From: Nemopilema nomurai
Lineage: Eukaryota; Cnidaria; Scyphozoa; Rhizostomeae; Rhizostomatidae
Length of the DNA: 64,000 nt
NCBI GenBank assembly: GCA_003864495.1
Contig: ML133474.1
Location: 1,156,550-1,220,549 of the forward strand
Direction of reading: 5' to 3'
In this document: positions 38,301 to 53,300 of the stretch, piece by piece
Layout: each line of letters begins with the position of its first letter
How positions within the stretch are numbered: the stretch's first letter is position 1
Program-made: the position numbers and the translations under genes
Notes under the pieces: model-generated
What the model was told of the DNA's origin: nothing
Databases searched by the model: none
The model's input: the letters and a program-made list of their open reading frames with translations, nothing else

Positions 38301-41300
38301 TTTGTTTAAATTGACTTCAGAAAAAAATCAATGGTGTTAGTGTGCAACGTATTGAGTAGAGATCTCTTATATGAAAGATATTGAAATTTCTCTGGCTTGC
38401 CAATCATCTGAATGGTTTGTCGATCAACCTCCTTAATCTACGTGAATTTTTTATATATTCTATGCTATAACCAGGTACCTTGATAGGAATGACTTTTTCT
38501 TTTGAAATGACAGAGATGAAAGCAAAAGGAGGTTTTTGTGTATAAGGGCATTTATAATGTACTTCTTTTCATCAGCCTTGATTCTTCATTCAGGCAGTTC
38601 TATTCGGAATCAGCCAAATACATATATTCACATTGGCTACGAATGACCTCAATTGCATATAACTCATGCATCACCTCTCCAATGTTGACAATTTTAATTG
38701 CTAAAGTATTCGTTGGCTATGTGTCTTGGTTATCCTCTTGCTATACGAACAGGAAATCTAGATTTTGCCGTTTCTTTTGTAAAAAAATGTTGAAGAATCT
38801 CATTTTGATTTTCACAGGCATGTCTGAAAGTAAACAAACTTATTTGTGGTCGGATACTCGAAGGGAAGATAGCCTTGGGGTAAGTGCGACTTACTATGGT
38901 CAACCAAAGGCATTCAAATTCGCGTCAAGCAGTTTAAAAATGAAATAGTTTTTGTCTAATGTTTAATGGCTTGGTGAAATCTGATATATGTTATTTGAAG
39001 TGTTAGATACGTCAGTGCATCAACATACTTGCATCTGTAAAGCCTGAACTTGAGCTACCTATCATTAATATCTTTACTAACAGCTTTTGAAGAAAAAATT
39101 ATAATGTAGTTTTTACCTCAAGTCTCTGGCAGTTTTCAAATATATACCAGGGACTGCATGCTTTAATACTTATTATCTCCATGCCAAAAACGTCACAGGC
39201 TAAAGTTCTCGTTTTGGCACTTCAGATTTTGGTTTCATTCCACATTTTCTTATTACATCTAAAAACAAGCCGGATTGAATTGTTAAATGCGTTTAATTAG
39301 ATGCCATTCGCCACCACTTTCTTTTCTAGACTGCGAAACACCCTTTGGCTCGATCCGCTGGTGGAAAAAACCAAGTATGACAGCTTGAATGCTAATGTGG
39401 CAAAGCTTCATGTCGGAGCTGCCTTGATTGAATTTGGTTTCGCAGAGAAGAACAAAGCAGTAAGTATGCCTTTTTGCTTACTCGAACAAGAGGTCATTCC
39501 TCTGATTTTTGCCGAAAAATGTTCACCTCCCAAGTACTTTGCGTTGAAATTTAGATTACAGCATAGCCATAGGCAGTGAGCTGTTTCTAGTGGCTAGAAA
39601 CTTTATTTTACGTTTTGTGATCACAACAGAATTTAAGAATTTTGTTCAATCGTGAAATTTCAGTCGCTGCTGAAACATTACTCGTGACATTACCACCATG
39701 AGTTGTTCCGTCTAATAGAAAACCCAACTTGGTATTTTAATGCTGAAGTGAAAAGGATCAGCATCTTCAGGTTTTAAAATTCTGCCTCAGTACATGAAAG
39801 CTTGGAATGGTGGCCATAATGCTAACCACCATATGCACCACAGTGTATTTTTATGAACAAAATACGCGAGCAGGCCCTAGGACAGTCAACTTGATTGTGA
39901 TTTCATACTCTGATGAGCCTCGACAGAAAGATTATTCTAAGGGTATTGGCCCTGAATAAGCGATGGCAAATCGATGAGACTGATTCGCTTTTGTCCCCAG
40001 AGCGATTCTAACCCCGCTCTTTTGTCCATCCCTTCAAGTTTTCATTGATCACCTCTGTTCCAGCATGTCTCCAACCTTCGCGCCTTGTGCAAAGACAGCT
40101 TGCCTTCTGTGGTCAACGCGACCGCCGAAAGGGAGCAGGGCTACAAGGCAGTGAGGTCGTACAGTGCTGATATTCAACATGATCACGTCACATTGCCTGC
40201 GGGCGACTACCAAGATGTTTACGTTGCTGCTGTTGATAACCCTGATCTCCTCTATGTTCAGCTTGCACAAAATATTAGTAGGTAAGACCCTTTCGGAGGC
40301 ACATTATGCTATTACGTGGTAAAATGTCCGCTTTGGGGCAATGACAATTGGATATGTCGTGAATAACCCTGCTGTTGATAACACGACGCTTTATAAAGGA
40401 CTATTGGTTTTTTAGTTTTAAACATTATATTGTATTATATTTTATTATATTATTTATATTCAGTATATTATATTGTATTATATTATATTACTTTATTATT
40501 ATACTGTATTGTTTATTTTATATTATTATTTATTTTATTGTTTTTTTATGTTTATTATTATTTAATTGTTATACTATTTTGTATTATACACACACTCATT
40601 GTTGTCTATTTAAGGCTTGATAAACTGGAGGATAAAATAGAAGCCGTCATGAATGTGCTTCCCAAGCATGAAGAGCCTGACCTCGGATCCGTAGGCCGGG
40701 GATCGGTTTGCCTCGCGAAGTTCACTATCGATGAAAAGTAAGTGTTCAACTCCGCAAAAGCATTGAAAACACTGGAGGGAGATGGTTTTTTCTTTTAACG
40801 TTTCTGCCTATTTGTATTGAGCACTTTGAAGTTTAACGGTGCAATTTTTAAACAGCCTCTGGTCTCTTTGCACGAGGAGCCTCGATGCTGTGTACTCGTG
40901 TTTGTGTACTGCTCTTCCTTGAATCTCATCATTGCTTACTGTATAAGTAACATTCACAGGTGGTATCGTGCACGTGTGTTAGAAATCAACGACGAAAGCG
41001 AGTTCAACGTGTTCTATGTGGATCACGGCGATCAAGAATGGGTTTCTGCTTCAAGGTTATGGAAAGCATGGCCGGAAATCCTTGAGGTAGATAGGCTTCT
41101 GCTGTTAAACAGTTGCAAGGTTGTTTGCCTCTTTTCATTTCACACCACCGAGCCCTGTTGACTGAGCTGCCTAAATGCCAAATCGACTTAACACGACCAA
41201 CTTCTCTTTGCAGCTGCCTTTTCAAGCGGTTGAGTGCTCACTTATACATATTTCACCGAAAGGTAACTGTTCTGATTTGAATTTACTCGAGAATGGAGTA

Positions 41301-44300
41301 ATCATGCATAAGCCATTTTATCGCCGATCTGGCATTATACGAAAAGGCAGAGGAAGATAAATCTGAGTTTAAGTGATTCGCAGTTACGGAGGTCGAGGTG
41401 TTTTGTAACTGTTTCTTTGCCGTCATGAAAAGGGATCTAACATTTTTGCTAGAAAAATGACAACCGTCTTTAATATTTATGCAAGTTAATTTATTTAGTA
41501 GGTAAATAACTTTTATCAGCCAAACACCTGTTAAAAGGGAATACCAAGTGAATGGTATGTTAAGTGAATGGTTCAGGTTGATTACAGTTTCTTTGTTGGA
41601 TGAAAAAACTTTCAACAAAGCCAAATCATTTTCTGCACATTCCTAGCAAATGATTTTTTAGGCAGTTTTTTTCACATATTTTCATCCCACTTGCATCCAG
41701 CTCTGAAAACTACTGTCTACTTCATAAAAGTGCCTTGATTTGCCAATTCCCAAAAATTTAGCTTCTATGTTTCGTTTGTTTGCAAGATATTTTCAAATTC
41801 TTCGTAAGTTTACTCTTAAGGGCCTAGATGGGTTTGCTCAATTCTCTCCAATTTGGAGTTGTTGTTGTGTTACGTTAAGGCGATGATTGCTGATAGCTTT
41901 TTTGATTAGTTGTATGATGGGTGGAGGTTGGTTCGCTTAGTTTACACGGTCTCTTACATGTCGGGTTTTAATACTAATTGCTGCTTTAGCACCTAATATT
42001 ATTTAGATGTCATTTCACATGAGGCTTTTTGTCCTTGGTATGCTGTTCTTTTTGCACAGGGCCGGAATGGAAAACTGGAGATGGAGACTTTCTGTGGAGT
42101 CTATGCGAGAACCGTTTGCTTTCAGCCTTGGTAGGTTTATAGAAAGCGATCTGGATGAATCTCAAAGGAAACCTGTGCTGTTGTTGTTGTTCTAAAAAAG
42201 GCCGATCTATGGAACGTAACACCAGCATGATGCTGAAATGGAATAATAGAAATGAAAACAGTATCTAAATATTAAGGGAGAGATGTATGACGTAGAAGAG
42301 AAGCGAAAAGGGCGTGTCAGTGCAGGCAAAGCTTAGAGGAAATCGCTGCCCTAATTGTAGCTTACTTCTTATGTATATACACCAAACACCACATAAAGCT
42401 GAAGGTTTGATCACATGATATTAGGAACTCACGTGTTGGTTTTTGAGTGGGCCCTAAAGTTTATCGAAAGACTCATTCCCACCCAGTATTAACATTTTTG
42501 GAATAAGGAGAAGAGGGTCCCTTTTTTTGAACTAGGCCTCCAAGGCCGCCATTTGTATGTTAAGTAAAGAGTCTGCACAATGTTGAAGATGATGATTTAA
42601 ATTCTAGTTTGAATGTGTTTCTTTTAGGTAAAGTCAAAGTGTGCATCCAGGTTTGCTGGAGATACAAAATATGGCATTGAGTTGCTCGATGTGACTGGCG
42701 AAGTGACTGTAAACTTGAGCCATGAACTTGTTCTGCTCGGCCGAGCCCAGGGGTCACAGGATTGTATTCAGGTAACCGTTTTCTTTCAACTTGATAGCAG
42801 CCACTAATCGTCACCCGGGTAAAGATTAATTAGAGAAGTCATTTGCAATTGGTGGGTGTGTGACATCCACCGATATTGTGCTGCTTGAGTAATAACCTCC
42901 ACGTTTGATAGATCAAACTTTTCAATATGTGTCGAGGGTCAACCAATAGTGTAGTGCTATCAAAATGAATAGGGGGGCTCTTGCACAAATATTGCAAAAA
43001 ATAATAGAAAAAGCAGAAATTTGACAATTACTGGCATTAACAAGGTGCTCAGGAGCTCTACATCCTGGGTCATGCCATGCCAAATCTCTGATAGGTCCCA
43101 CGAGCACCGACTCTGTTGAAACTTCTACCAGATAAAAACCTTTTCTGAAGAAAACACAATGCTGACATGTTCAATTTAATCATTCAATCGCTTCCAATGC
43201 CATGAATATTTTCAATATTTTTTAAAGAGCCTGAATATTTGTCAAGATCGATGAAAAATATACGTTTTTGGTTTCAACCATGTTATGCTAACTTTGGCTC
43301 TACAGTGTCACATGATATCAGCTCGACAATTGTAGAAGTTTTCTACCCAAAGAGGAAACTGAACATTCATAGTTTTTGAAGATATGGCTTGCTTAAAATG
43401 ATAAAGACATGTTTTTAGGGCCCCCTACCTTTTCCCGAGACTTTTCTTTGGGCGTCAATGAAGCGATTCTGTTCAAATCTTCGTGAAATAATTTTGAAGG
43501 CTTGTTTGTATTTTGAGCATGTTGAAAACCAACCTTTCTTTGCTTTAAGTTCCCCATTTTTGAGAGTACTTTTGAAAATTCTAAGAACTTCTCTGCGTTT
43601 CACGATTCATAGGCTAGACTGTTGAAACTGAATCTCAAATTCATGCTTTAAAAGATTGACACGAAATGCATCATTTCGGAAAGTTCAAAGAGTGATCCTG
43701 AATCAAACCTAATTTGTTTTTAACCATTGCTTGACATGATTTGACATGGATTGACCCTGAACTATTTGCAAACCAGCCTTCTATTTTTAATCATTTTCCG
43801 AAGTTGTAAGCAGCTCCTCTCCTTTGTCCTACTGAAAAAGTAGTGAAACAAATTACAAATGTAGTAGAAAATGCGTTGTTGTTGCTCTTTTTTGCCAAGA
43901 AACCGTAAAAAATATCACTTTAAAACTATGTAGCATATTGATTATAATCTCTGAAGGTCCCCTAGTAACGATCAGACAAGTCATACAGATTTCTGCAAAT
44001 CTTTTGCAATGTATGCAATTCTTTCAACTGCATGCCTTCAATATTTGACTTTTTAATAAGTTAGGTCAGTGTTAATGATAGTTTATTTGTTCTCGGTTGT
44101 TTATACTTTCAAAGCTCCACTTTCTCTTGTAGGAGATCTTTCCTGACGCCTTGTTGTGCCCGGAGAATAGGGAGTGGGAGGTGCATGTTTCTTTCTCTTT
44201 CTTGACTTTTTATTTGATGCATTTTCATTGTTTCTTGCATTATAATTATTTCTTCCTTTATAAGATGAAGGGTTTAGAGGCTAATTTTGGCTGTAAATAT

Positions 44301-47300
44301 GATGCGGATTTTGGCGTAGAATCACCTATGCGATGTTTTATAGTCCACACTTTAAAGGAGCCTTTGAATTCAAACTAAATAAATTAAGCTGAAAATAATT
44401 TTAGCAAATTGAGCCTGCTCTTCCTCCCTACTCTAAAAGTTACAACTTGTGCCACTGCTGTAGAGCACATGTCTAGTTTCAATGTCGCATCTGTCAGTTC
44501 TAACGGAATCTCATCACTTGGGGGCTGTAGCAGAATAAGTGAATGAATACACACCGTCCGCCGTATCAGACTCAAGCGAATTCTTAGAATTCAAGAAAGG
44601 TTCAATATAACAGAAGAAGTCTGGGTTTTTTCTGGTGCGACGTATCAAAGTTCAAGTCAAAAAGCTTCGTCGCCACAATTCATTATTTGGCTTGAGTGTT
44701 TCCTGTATATGATAGCATGTGGCTATTAATCAGGTTTCTACTGGCACGTACTTTCAAGAACGGGCTGATACTTTTGCACCTCACTCTCCTTTCTGTTAAA
44801 TATCAGTTTAGTAATGCAGGCCAACTTCTTATAGCCATTACCTTTACTGAATGCTTTACTGATAAAGAAAATCTGAACTTTTTAGGATGAAGTCGAGTGT
44901 CTGCCCGACATTTGTCTGAAGATATATCTATCAGAGGTAAGGCCGTTATTGTGGGCTGTTGCTTTAGTAAAAGTTATTTCGTTATCAGTCATGCTTTGAT
45001 AAGTCCAACAGATGCCTTATGAATTTTCATTTTTTCACGAGTGACCAAAGTGAAGTGTCAGTGGTCTTTGCAATTTCAGACATGTATCTTGTTTTAACCA
45101 TATTTTTTTCTTTGAGTGAGGTAGATTTTATAAAATGTAACATTTACATAAAATATTATGCTGAATATTTTTAGATGTTATTTTCTACACTATCCTGCAT
45201 TGATTTTTTATTAGAACTCGAATTTATTGTATTAGTTCCACTCAATCCTTTTATGGTAATGCTACATTTATGCATTTGAGTGTAAGTTATATAGATAACG
45301 AAAAGGAAGTTTTGGGTCACGAAAGGAAGTTTTTGTTGAAATGAATTTTTTCAGTTCAAGAAACCCTTAAATTTCCTACGTCTTTAACCTTTTTGCTTCT
45401 AGCTGTAATTATTAACAGTCAAAGCCGTAGCTTTGTTATCCATTAAAGTCTCTGCTTCGTTTGTAGAGCGGTTTGTTTTAGCATTCAGGCATGTTTTCTA
45501 TGTAACGTATTGAGTTAGAATGAGTGATTTAGATGCTTCATTTTATAGGCCTTAATTCAAAATTCCATATTTGCAGGAGCTCTCTGAAAAATTACAACAT
45601 GCAAAAAATTTACAGCGAATCCTTAGTAATTTTGATGGGTAAGCGTTTATCTCCATTCCATTTGAGATGACACAGGATCGTGTCCAAATTGATGTGCCAT
45701 TTGTTATACTTTGACTAAGGATTACCCAAAACTCTAAGCCACTAGTGAAACATTTCTGATGAAAAGTTGTCCATCTCATTTTTAACTGATATGATTTGAA
45801 ATGGTTACGTTTCTTTTTTTGGAAATAGAATTTTATTTTCCAGAGACATTTCGTTACTAAAGAATGGGGCAAAATCTGTTGCAAGGCTACTGGCAGTGAC
45901 TAAAGACATTGAGATGAGAAAGTGGTTGATTGATTCGGTCTTGTTGATGGTCGAAAAAGATGAAAGGTAGAGAGGTGTCAAGGTTTTTGGCCTAGAAAAC
46001 GTTCTTGCTAAACATCTGTTGGTTCTAGGCAGAAAGTCATTGTATTAGACGGGATTTCATTTAAATAAATAGTTCTCGTCAAAGAAAAGAAGTTTTACAA
46101 CCGATGCAGTCTCCTCAAGAGAGTGGCAGATGCAATTTTGTTCCTTTTTTGGAAAAATTTTTAGACTACAAAACTCAGTTGTTATACATTGTAAATGACA
46201 GCATTTGATATATAAGCGTGAGTTTCATTAAATTCAACCTTTTTAATGCTGCGGAATGTTTTTCATTCAGACTTTGTTTGGAAATTAGACAAACTGGTGG
46301 ACTACAGACCATCTGCTCTATCCTATCCGAGGTATGTTTCTCTTTAAATATTTCTACACTCGCGAACAACTCTTGTAATCAAGCTACTTTTGGACATTTA
46401 CAAAGAGTTATCACAGTCTCTGTAATACATCTCTGTCATACTTCAACGAAATTCCCTAGAATATAATAGCAAGCAAGAACTACATTTATGAGTGTTGACA
46501 AATAAGAAAATGTTAATAAAGTATTTATGAGTGCCTGAAGTTGTTTTACATACGTCAGAAAAGCCGAAACCTTTAAGCAAAATCCTGCTGCATATTTTTT
46601 AAATGCAAAATGTTTGAAAACCAAAAGGCCTTTTGCATTTTTTGATTAATGTCAGTATTTTTGAATCGAATATTTTTTTCTCCGTATTTCTAGGGTGAAT
46701 TGGATTCTGTCACTGAGCAAGGAATAAAAATTCTAAAAGTTTATGCGACAGATAAAAGGTTGCAAATACCTTCTTATAATTGTTTCTTAAAAGGCTATTG
46801 ATGGCTACCTGCATTTTCACATTGCTACCATAGGCAATGTTATAGCCAAAAAACAATTTCTTTTGATTTATATTTAACACAGCCTGTGGCTGTATTCCAA
46901 AATTACACGGGGGTCGGTGGCATATCATTATTCTTTGCAAAAAGACGTGAATTCAACATTGATGTTTTAATTGTAAAAATTTGCTCAACCATGGCTGGAG
47001 CTTTTAAATATTCATTGACGGTGTGTCGCAACTGTGAATAAAGTAGTTAATTACCTGGCAATGTTTTAGTTACTAAGGAATGGTTTACCGCAGATTCGTA
47101 TGAGGTAAGATGAATCGATTGAAGCATGAGTGCTTCCTTCTACGGTCTCTTGTGTACCTTAGGTCTCCTGGGTATCTTGATTCGCTCCCTTTGTCTATGT
47201 TGCTTTTGTAAATAAAGGGCTATTCATATTATCCATTTGCTGGATAGAAACCTTGAATGGTTTAGCCTACCGGTTATTTAAGCCTTCTTCCCACTGTCTT

Positions 47301-50300
47301 CTTCCTACTGTCTTCTTCCCACTGTCTTCTTCCCATTGTCTTCTTCCCACTGTTTTCTTCCCGCTGTTTTCTTCCCCCTGTTTCTTCCCACTTTCTTCTT
47401 CCCACTTTCTTCTTCCCACTGTCTTCTTCCCACTTTCTTCTTCCCACTGTCTTCTTCCCACTGTCTTCTTCCCACTTTCTTCTTCCCACTGTCTTCTTTC
47501 CACTGTCTTTTTCCCACTGTCTTCTTCCTACTGTCTCCTTCCCATTGTCTTCTTCCCACTGTTTTCTTCCCCCTGTTTTCTTCCTACTACTAAATTGACC
47601 TTCATCTTCATGGAGATTTTTGTTTAATATCGGATGCTGATATACTGGCATGAAATGAAAGTCTAGTGTTTTTTCTAGTATTACCACTTCTATCATAGGG
47701 ACAAAGATTTGATTAATTCGTATGGTGGACTAAAGGCAGTTTGTAATGTTTTAAAAAAGGACCCCAGCAAAGAGGTAACGGTGGCTTTATTTACATATAT
47801 CAGCCATTTGGGGCTGTCAAGATTCTTTTTGAAATCGTTTAATCAATAATTGTATCGAAATTTCTGCACCAATTTTGTTTTCTAGGTTGCTGTGGCAGCT
47901 TTGGAGTGCATATCTGCTTTATGTGAAGAAAATGACCAGTGTGTAATCTTGACTTGTTTTCATTTGAGAATATTTCGAATGCTTCTTTTCCTGTCTCTTC
48001 AGCTACACGACTTGATATGAGTGTGTTTGACTGAGCCTAGTCATTTTTTGCCTTTCTCTAACATGGGATGAATCCAAATTAGTTTTCCATGTTAGAATGA
48101 AGACCCTTTTCGGTTTGGCTCAAGTTCCATGTTGGTTTCATGAACCTCTATAAAACTGCATTTTATCGGAAACCCTTTTACACACCAAAGTTCACGTGTT
48201 TTAGCTTCATATAACTCGATTAATTTTTGTTATCTGTTGATATAACGACATTATAGTATGACCTTAGTTCTAGCCGAGGTCTGCTTTTTTAGAAACTGTG
48301 AGCATTGTGTTACGTACGGTGTCCTTGAAACATTGGTCTCTCTGATTGAGACTCAAAAGGAGGATGAGCAATTGGAACAGTACACAAACACTCTGTTGAT
48401 GCTCTCAAAGAGTTCCAAGTAGGTGCTTTGGCCTATGTCTTACTCATTTATGCATATTTGAAAGTGCTGTTCTATTAGGAGTATTACTCTATTTGGCAGT
48501 TAATGGTCATTAGGAGTAACGTACTTTCTAACTCTGTCGCGTACAAGTACCTTCAACCTCATGTTTTGAATATATTTTCCGTGCATCCATATACGGCCCT
48601 GGTTAACGACGTCATTTTCCAAGAAGTGTATTTGTCTTTTACCTGCAAGTTTTTCTACCTAAGATCTGTCGGTGGCTACTTGAATCATTTTTATATTTAT
48701 ATAGAAACTTTGTTTTCCAGAGTACAAGAAAATCTTTTGCAGCGAAGAGTGTTAGATGTCCTTGGTGAATTGCTTACGAAAAAAGTGGGCAAGAAGGTGT
48801 GCTAAGTGCTACCTATTAAATCCAAAGATTTTTATTGTAAATATTATTGGTGTTGGTGCCACAGAACAACGGGAGAGTAGACCGTGATTTCTTGTTACCA
48901 ATTAAGGGTGCTTTTGTTCATAAAATAATCTTCTGTAACGAAAGTCAACTCACGTGTGATCTTTTAGATCAACAGGTTTATTGAACATTCTTGTTGCAAT
49001 CGTTACAAATAATGAATGGGGTCTATTTTGCTGATGGAAAGTTGATGTCTACTGGTTTTTTTGTATATTACTGGGTACTTTACAGTCAGAGCTGCAAATT
49101 GCACAGAAGAAGATAATTTGACAAAGGAATCAAAAATTTTACTCATGTGGCTCAAAGTCCTTGCTTTGTTCTTTATTTGGTCAATTATTGTTGGTTTATC
49201 TCTTCTATTTGTTTTAGTGCTTGTTTAACATTTTGGAGACTATGCGCATTGCCGTAAACAGCAACCAAATGATACGGGAGTATCTGCGTAAGTCGAAGTT
49301 GAAGCTGAGAATCGAGAGGTGAGATCGAATACTTAAGAAAATTGTTTTCATTTTTGTGTTTTGCGTCATAGTCAATGTTTAACTTAACGTATTTATTTTG
49401 TGGCTCTGGATGTTGTCATTAAGTTATATTCCGTAATCTAATTTTGCTACGGAAAACAATTTGCAAGACGGCTTCGCCATTGAATTGCAGTACAGCAGTT
49501 ACATGAAGATCTGTAGATTTTTATATTTTTGTTGAATGATACTTTCACAAGCTGTAGTACTTATTCTAAGTAATGAGACAAATTCAACTTTTTGGAGGTA
49601 CTTTGCGAAATTGAAGTGCAAGCACTGGTTTGAACTAGTAAGTCGAGATTTGTAAATGATAATGGTCGAAGGCTCTGTTTTTGTTACGTAATTGTCACAA
49701 TGCACTACGATCTTTCCAGCATAATGTACAGACCAATGTCAAATGCCGCGGACATCAAAAGAGTATGTGGGGACCTGATGACAAGACTGCAGCATTCGTT
49801 AGAGACGACAGGCTCAGGTCAGATGAAAATCTTGGTACCTAAGATTGAGCCGGACCTGGAATCGTCGGCAGTGCTGTCAAAGGAGGACCTTCCACGGTTC
49901 GAATTTTTTACCGTTTTCCATCTTCTCCAGGATGCAGCAAAATATCCTTACATTATCAATAACATTATCAGATTCGGGTTATCTTCTATTGGAGTTGTTC
50001 ATATTCTTGTTAGATACTAATTTTGAATTTATGATGTTTTGCTGTATTTCATGCTCCACCCTGTTAGAATAAAACGATCATAATGGCGCTCAATTTGAGT
50101 TTCATTTGTAGATAGTTGAAATTTTGTCGAGAATGTACGTTAAAAAGACTATTACACGAATGCACAAGAAAGTGCACAGTGTTATCCAGTGGATTCGAGC
50201 TATTGACACTTTTTGTGAAAGTTGGTGCTTAAAATCTGTTTTTTGTTTGTGGGATGTCGTGAAGTTGTTTGTTACATTTACATTTGAAGTTGTCCCTTTT

Positions 50301-53300
50301 AGGCGCTGTCCCAAAACTTTGTGGTCGCAAGGAAACAAGTCGGTTACCGTAGCAATACAACTGAGAGGGGTCCACAATGAAGTTGTGAATATTTCTGAGA
50401 ATAAGCTTTTCTTCTGGTAAGTTATGCTAGAGCCGGCTTCACAAAAATACTTGCAGTCTCCTTCATGTGAACCTTTTGTTATTTTATTAAATTACTATGA
50501 GTGTTTTCTGAAATTACCCCTTTTGTTTTCTCTGAAAGTATCTATTAAACTACCTTTTTGCACTGAAAGCATTCCCTCTGTTCCATTGAAGAGTATGATG
50601 TTCAGTCAAGGAAACATGGCAAATGGCCGCTGGCCTTTCTTCGGTAATTTTTATCTTCCAGCCCGTCCGCAGCCTGTTGTTTTGATTGATACGAATTATT
50701 TCTCGCTTGTAGCTGCTGCACCAATGATTCTCTTTACGATTTGGATCTCGAACTGTTTTCACAAGTTAAACCAGAGGTACGCATGTTACGAATGTTTTGT
50801 AAATGGTCTGGGCATTTATAGATATCAAAGAAATTACTTTGAAACATTTGTTCTGCTATTAATGCGCTTGTGCGCGAACCTTTTATGAGTGAACGGATAG
50901 TTTGATATGACTTGCCATTGAAATTTTTTGGCGTGTCTCTGCGATGAGGCAAACCTGTTCTACTCCTACTGTTGGCTATGATGCCGGATCAGCTGAATAT
51001 TCTCGTTGCAGTATCATTGTTTCATTTTTAGACTCTTGCTTCTTATTAAACGCGAAGAGATATTAGTTGGTTTTTAGAGAGATATACGTGCCATATTGGA
51101 GGTTCACTGCTCCATATTTATAATACTACTAAATACTATTAAATACTATGTGAAAACGAATTCATTCTTAACACGTGGTAGCGATGCAATGGTGTAATGA
51201 CGACATTAGCTATAGACATTCGCCATAACCCGCAGCAAACCTCCGTATTGTCTCTGGACTGAACAAGGCAAGGGTTAGAGCTAGGGTTTTTTAGGGGGTT
51301 ATGGTTGGGCAAGTGCTAGAGTAAGGGTAATGCATCATTGATTGGGTGCTGCGGCTAATGGCAAGTGCTATAGACGAACTGACCAGTAAGATTAAACACA
51401 AAGGCTCATGGGTAGTATTCTGCTCCGCAATGGTGCTGCGCCAATTCTTCATTTCAGTTTGAAGGGACATTTCCCATCAAGTTCAGTTACTGTCTGCAAA
51501 AGCGGTGAGACGTCATGTGCTTTTCTATTCGATGAGTCTCTTATCCTCTTATCGTTCGATGAGCCTCTGCCTTGCTGGGTCGTCTTAATATCGCAAACTC
51601 ACCTGTTACACGTCAGATGATAACAGTGCTAGTGCCTGCTAGTGTAAGATTGTAAGGCGTCAAGACTCAATCTTTGCTGGTATACGGTGTTATCACTTCT
51701 CCGCGCCGATTTAAAAAGAAATTCCTATAATCTCACGTCTCACAATTAATTAGAAAGTAAATTAAATTTTAATCCGGTTTTCCCACTCTTGAGTGCAACG
51801 TAAGCAATTCATGGCGTTTTTGCCCTCAGTTTTGAGAAGTCTCAGTGAAGTTGTGCGAAAAGACTGCTAGTTAGGTAATTTAATTTGACTGGCCCAGGGA
51901 TGTGGTTTTACGTGCTCTTCGAAATGTCTGATTTTCAAGTGGTGTCTGCAAAGTATTGAAATTTATATTCAATAATTCGTCTTGCAACATTTTAATTGAT
52001 GTTTCATAATTTTCTCTTTTGCTGCTATCACGTATCCAGGATCTTGAAGACTCGAGGCATCTTTTATAAATGCAGCATCCGCCGTAAGCAGGGCATTGAG
52101 CCTCGATTCTTCGATGATCTCTTTCTCCGTGTAATTCTCACCAAATATTCGCACCTTGGCGCCATTTCTCGTACTTCCGTAAATCTCGTCCTTTGCCTCG
52201 TTGTAAGAGGAAATCTGGATTCCCTTATGATTAAGTCTACGCCATGAACTCCGTGTTGTATTTCCATAGTAACAGGAGGTTTGTTGTCTTGCAAAAATAT
52301 TTGAGAATGTGCCGCAGAGAAAGATGAGTTGTCCGTCTCTTGCAGCAATGCTCTTGTAGAGCGGTTCTGTGCTGTCTTGTCTGCGTGAAAATTGGAACTG
52401 GTTAACTTGGCCCTTAAGCAGCGAGGTTCTCTCAGTGATGTTGCCGTCTGCACTCAGACATCCAGGTCTCTTGCAGTAGGACACATCGTCGATGAGATAT
52501 TCGCCTATCATGTTGCTCTTTGTCATTGCCCTGTTGATGCCGTCAAGGCGCATTCTAAACACCAGTGTGCGAGAGTCGTCCAAATGCAACTCAGGTATTC
52601 GCACAGCATGCTGGGAAGGCGCTGGGGAAAAGAGCATCTCTCCAAACTCAGTCTTGATTCCTTCGACACTTAACAGCGACATGTATGGGGGCAGGAACAG
52701 CCTTGCCACTACACTGAACGCCCTTCGCCGTGTCTCGTTCGAGTTATGTTGAAGTGTGATTGAGTATGTGATGTTGTCTCCAACGATATATGGACCACTT
52801 GTCACTTGCTGCTGGGTGCAAGTCACGTAGGCCCCACTATCCTTGGGGATTTCGATTGCAATTTGGCGCTTTATGATTTTTAAAAACTCATCCATGTAGT
52901 TGACTGACAAGGACATTGTTGTGTTCTTCGTTATGCCAACTGGCAGATTTTCGTGGTCGTATAGGACTGTTGATATTGTCACTACAGCATCTGAAAGCAG
53001 ATAGTCCTTTAGAGTCAGAGTGACACTGTGCCATCGTTCTGGGAATTGCAACGAGGAATTCGACACCGTAGTTCTATTGACTGTACCACCACATTTCATC
53101 TCTATTTCGACATCTTTGATGTAAATGAAGGAATTGCCATTTTCTGTCGGGAATCTGATAGTTATGGACAAGGGGCGTTTGCTTGAGGTGTAAAACCCAC
53201 TTAGTGTCAGTTTGAACTTCAGAACCTCGCCAGTGAATCCTGTTGCGTTGTGGTTGTGGTTGTTCAGTGTCACGTTCATGCCTTTTTGGCAGGGCGGCGA

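Noticed and set aside
47253..47696. Long open frames on both strands
   Set aside because: They arise from the CTTCTTCCCACTGT minisatellite in an intron.
51260..51340. GGGTTAG/TAGGG-rich stretch resembling telomeric repeat
   Set aside because: Units are irregular and few; no true tandem TTAGGG array.
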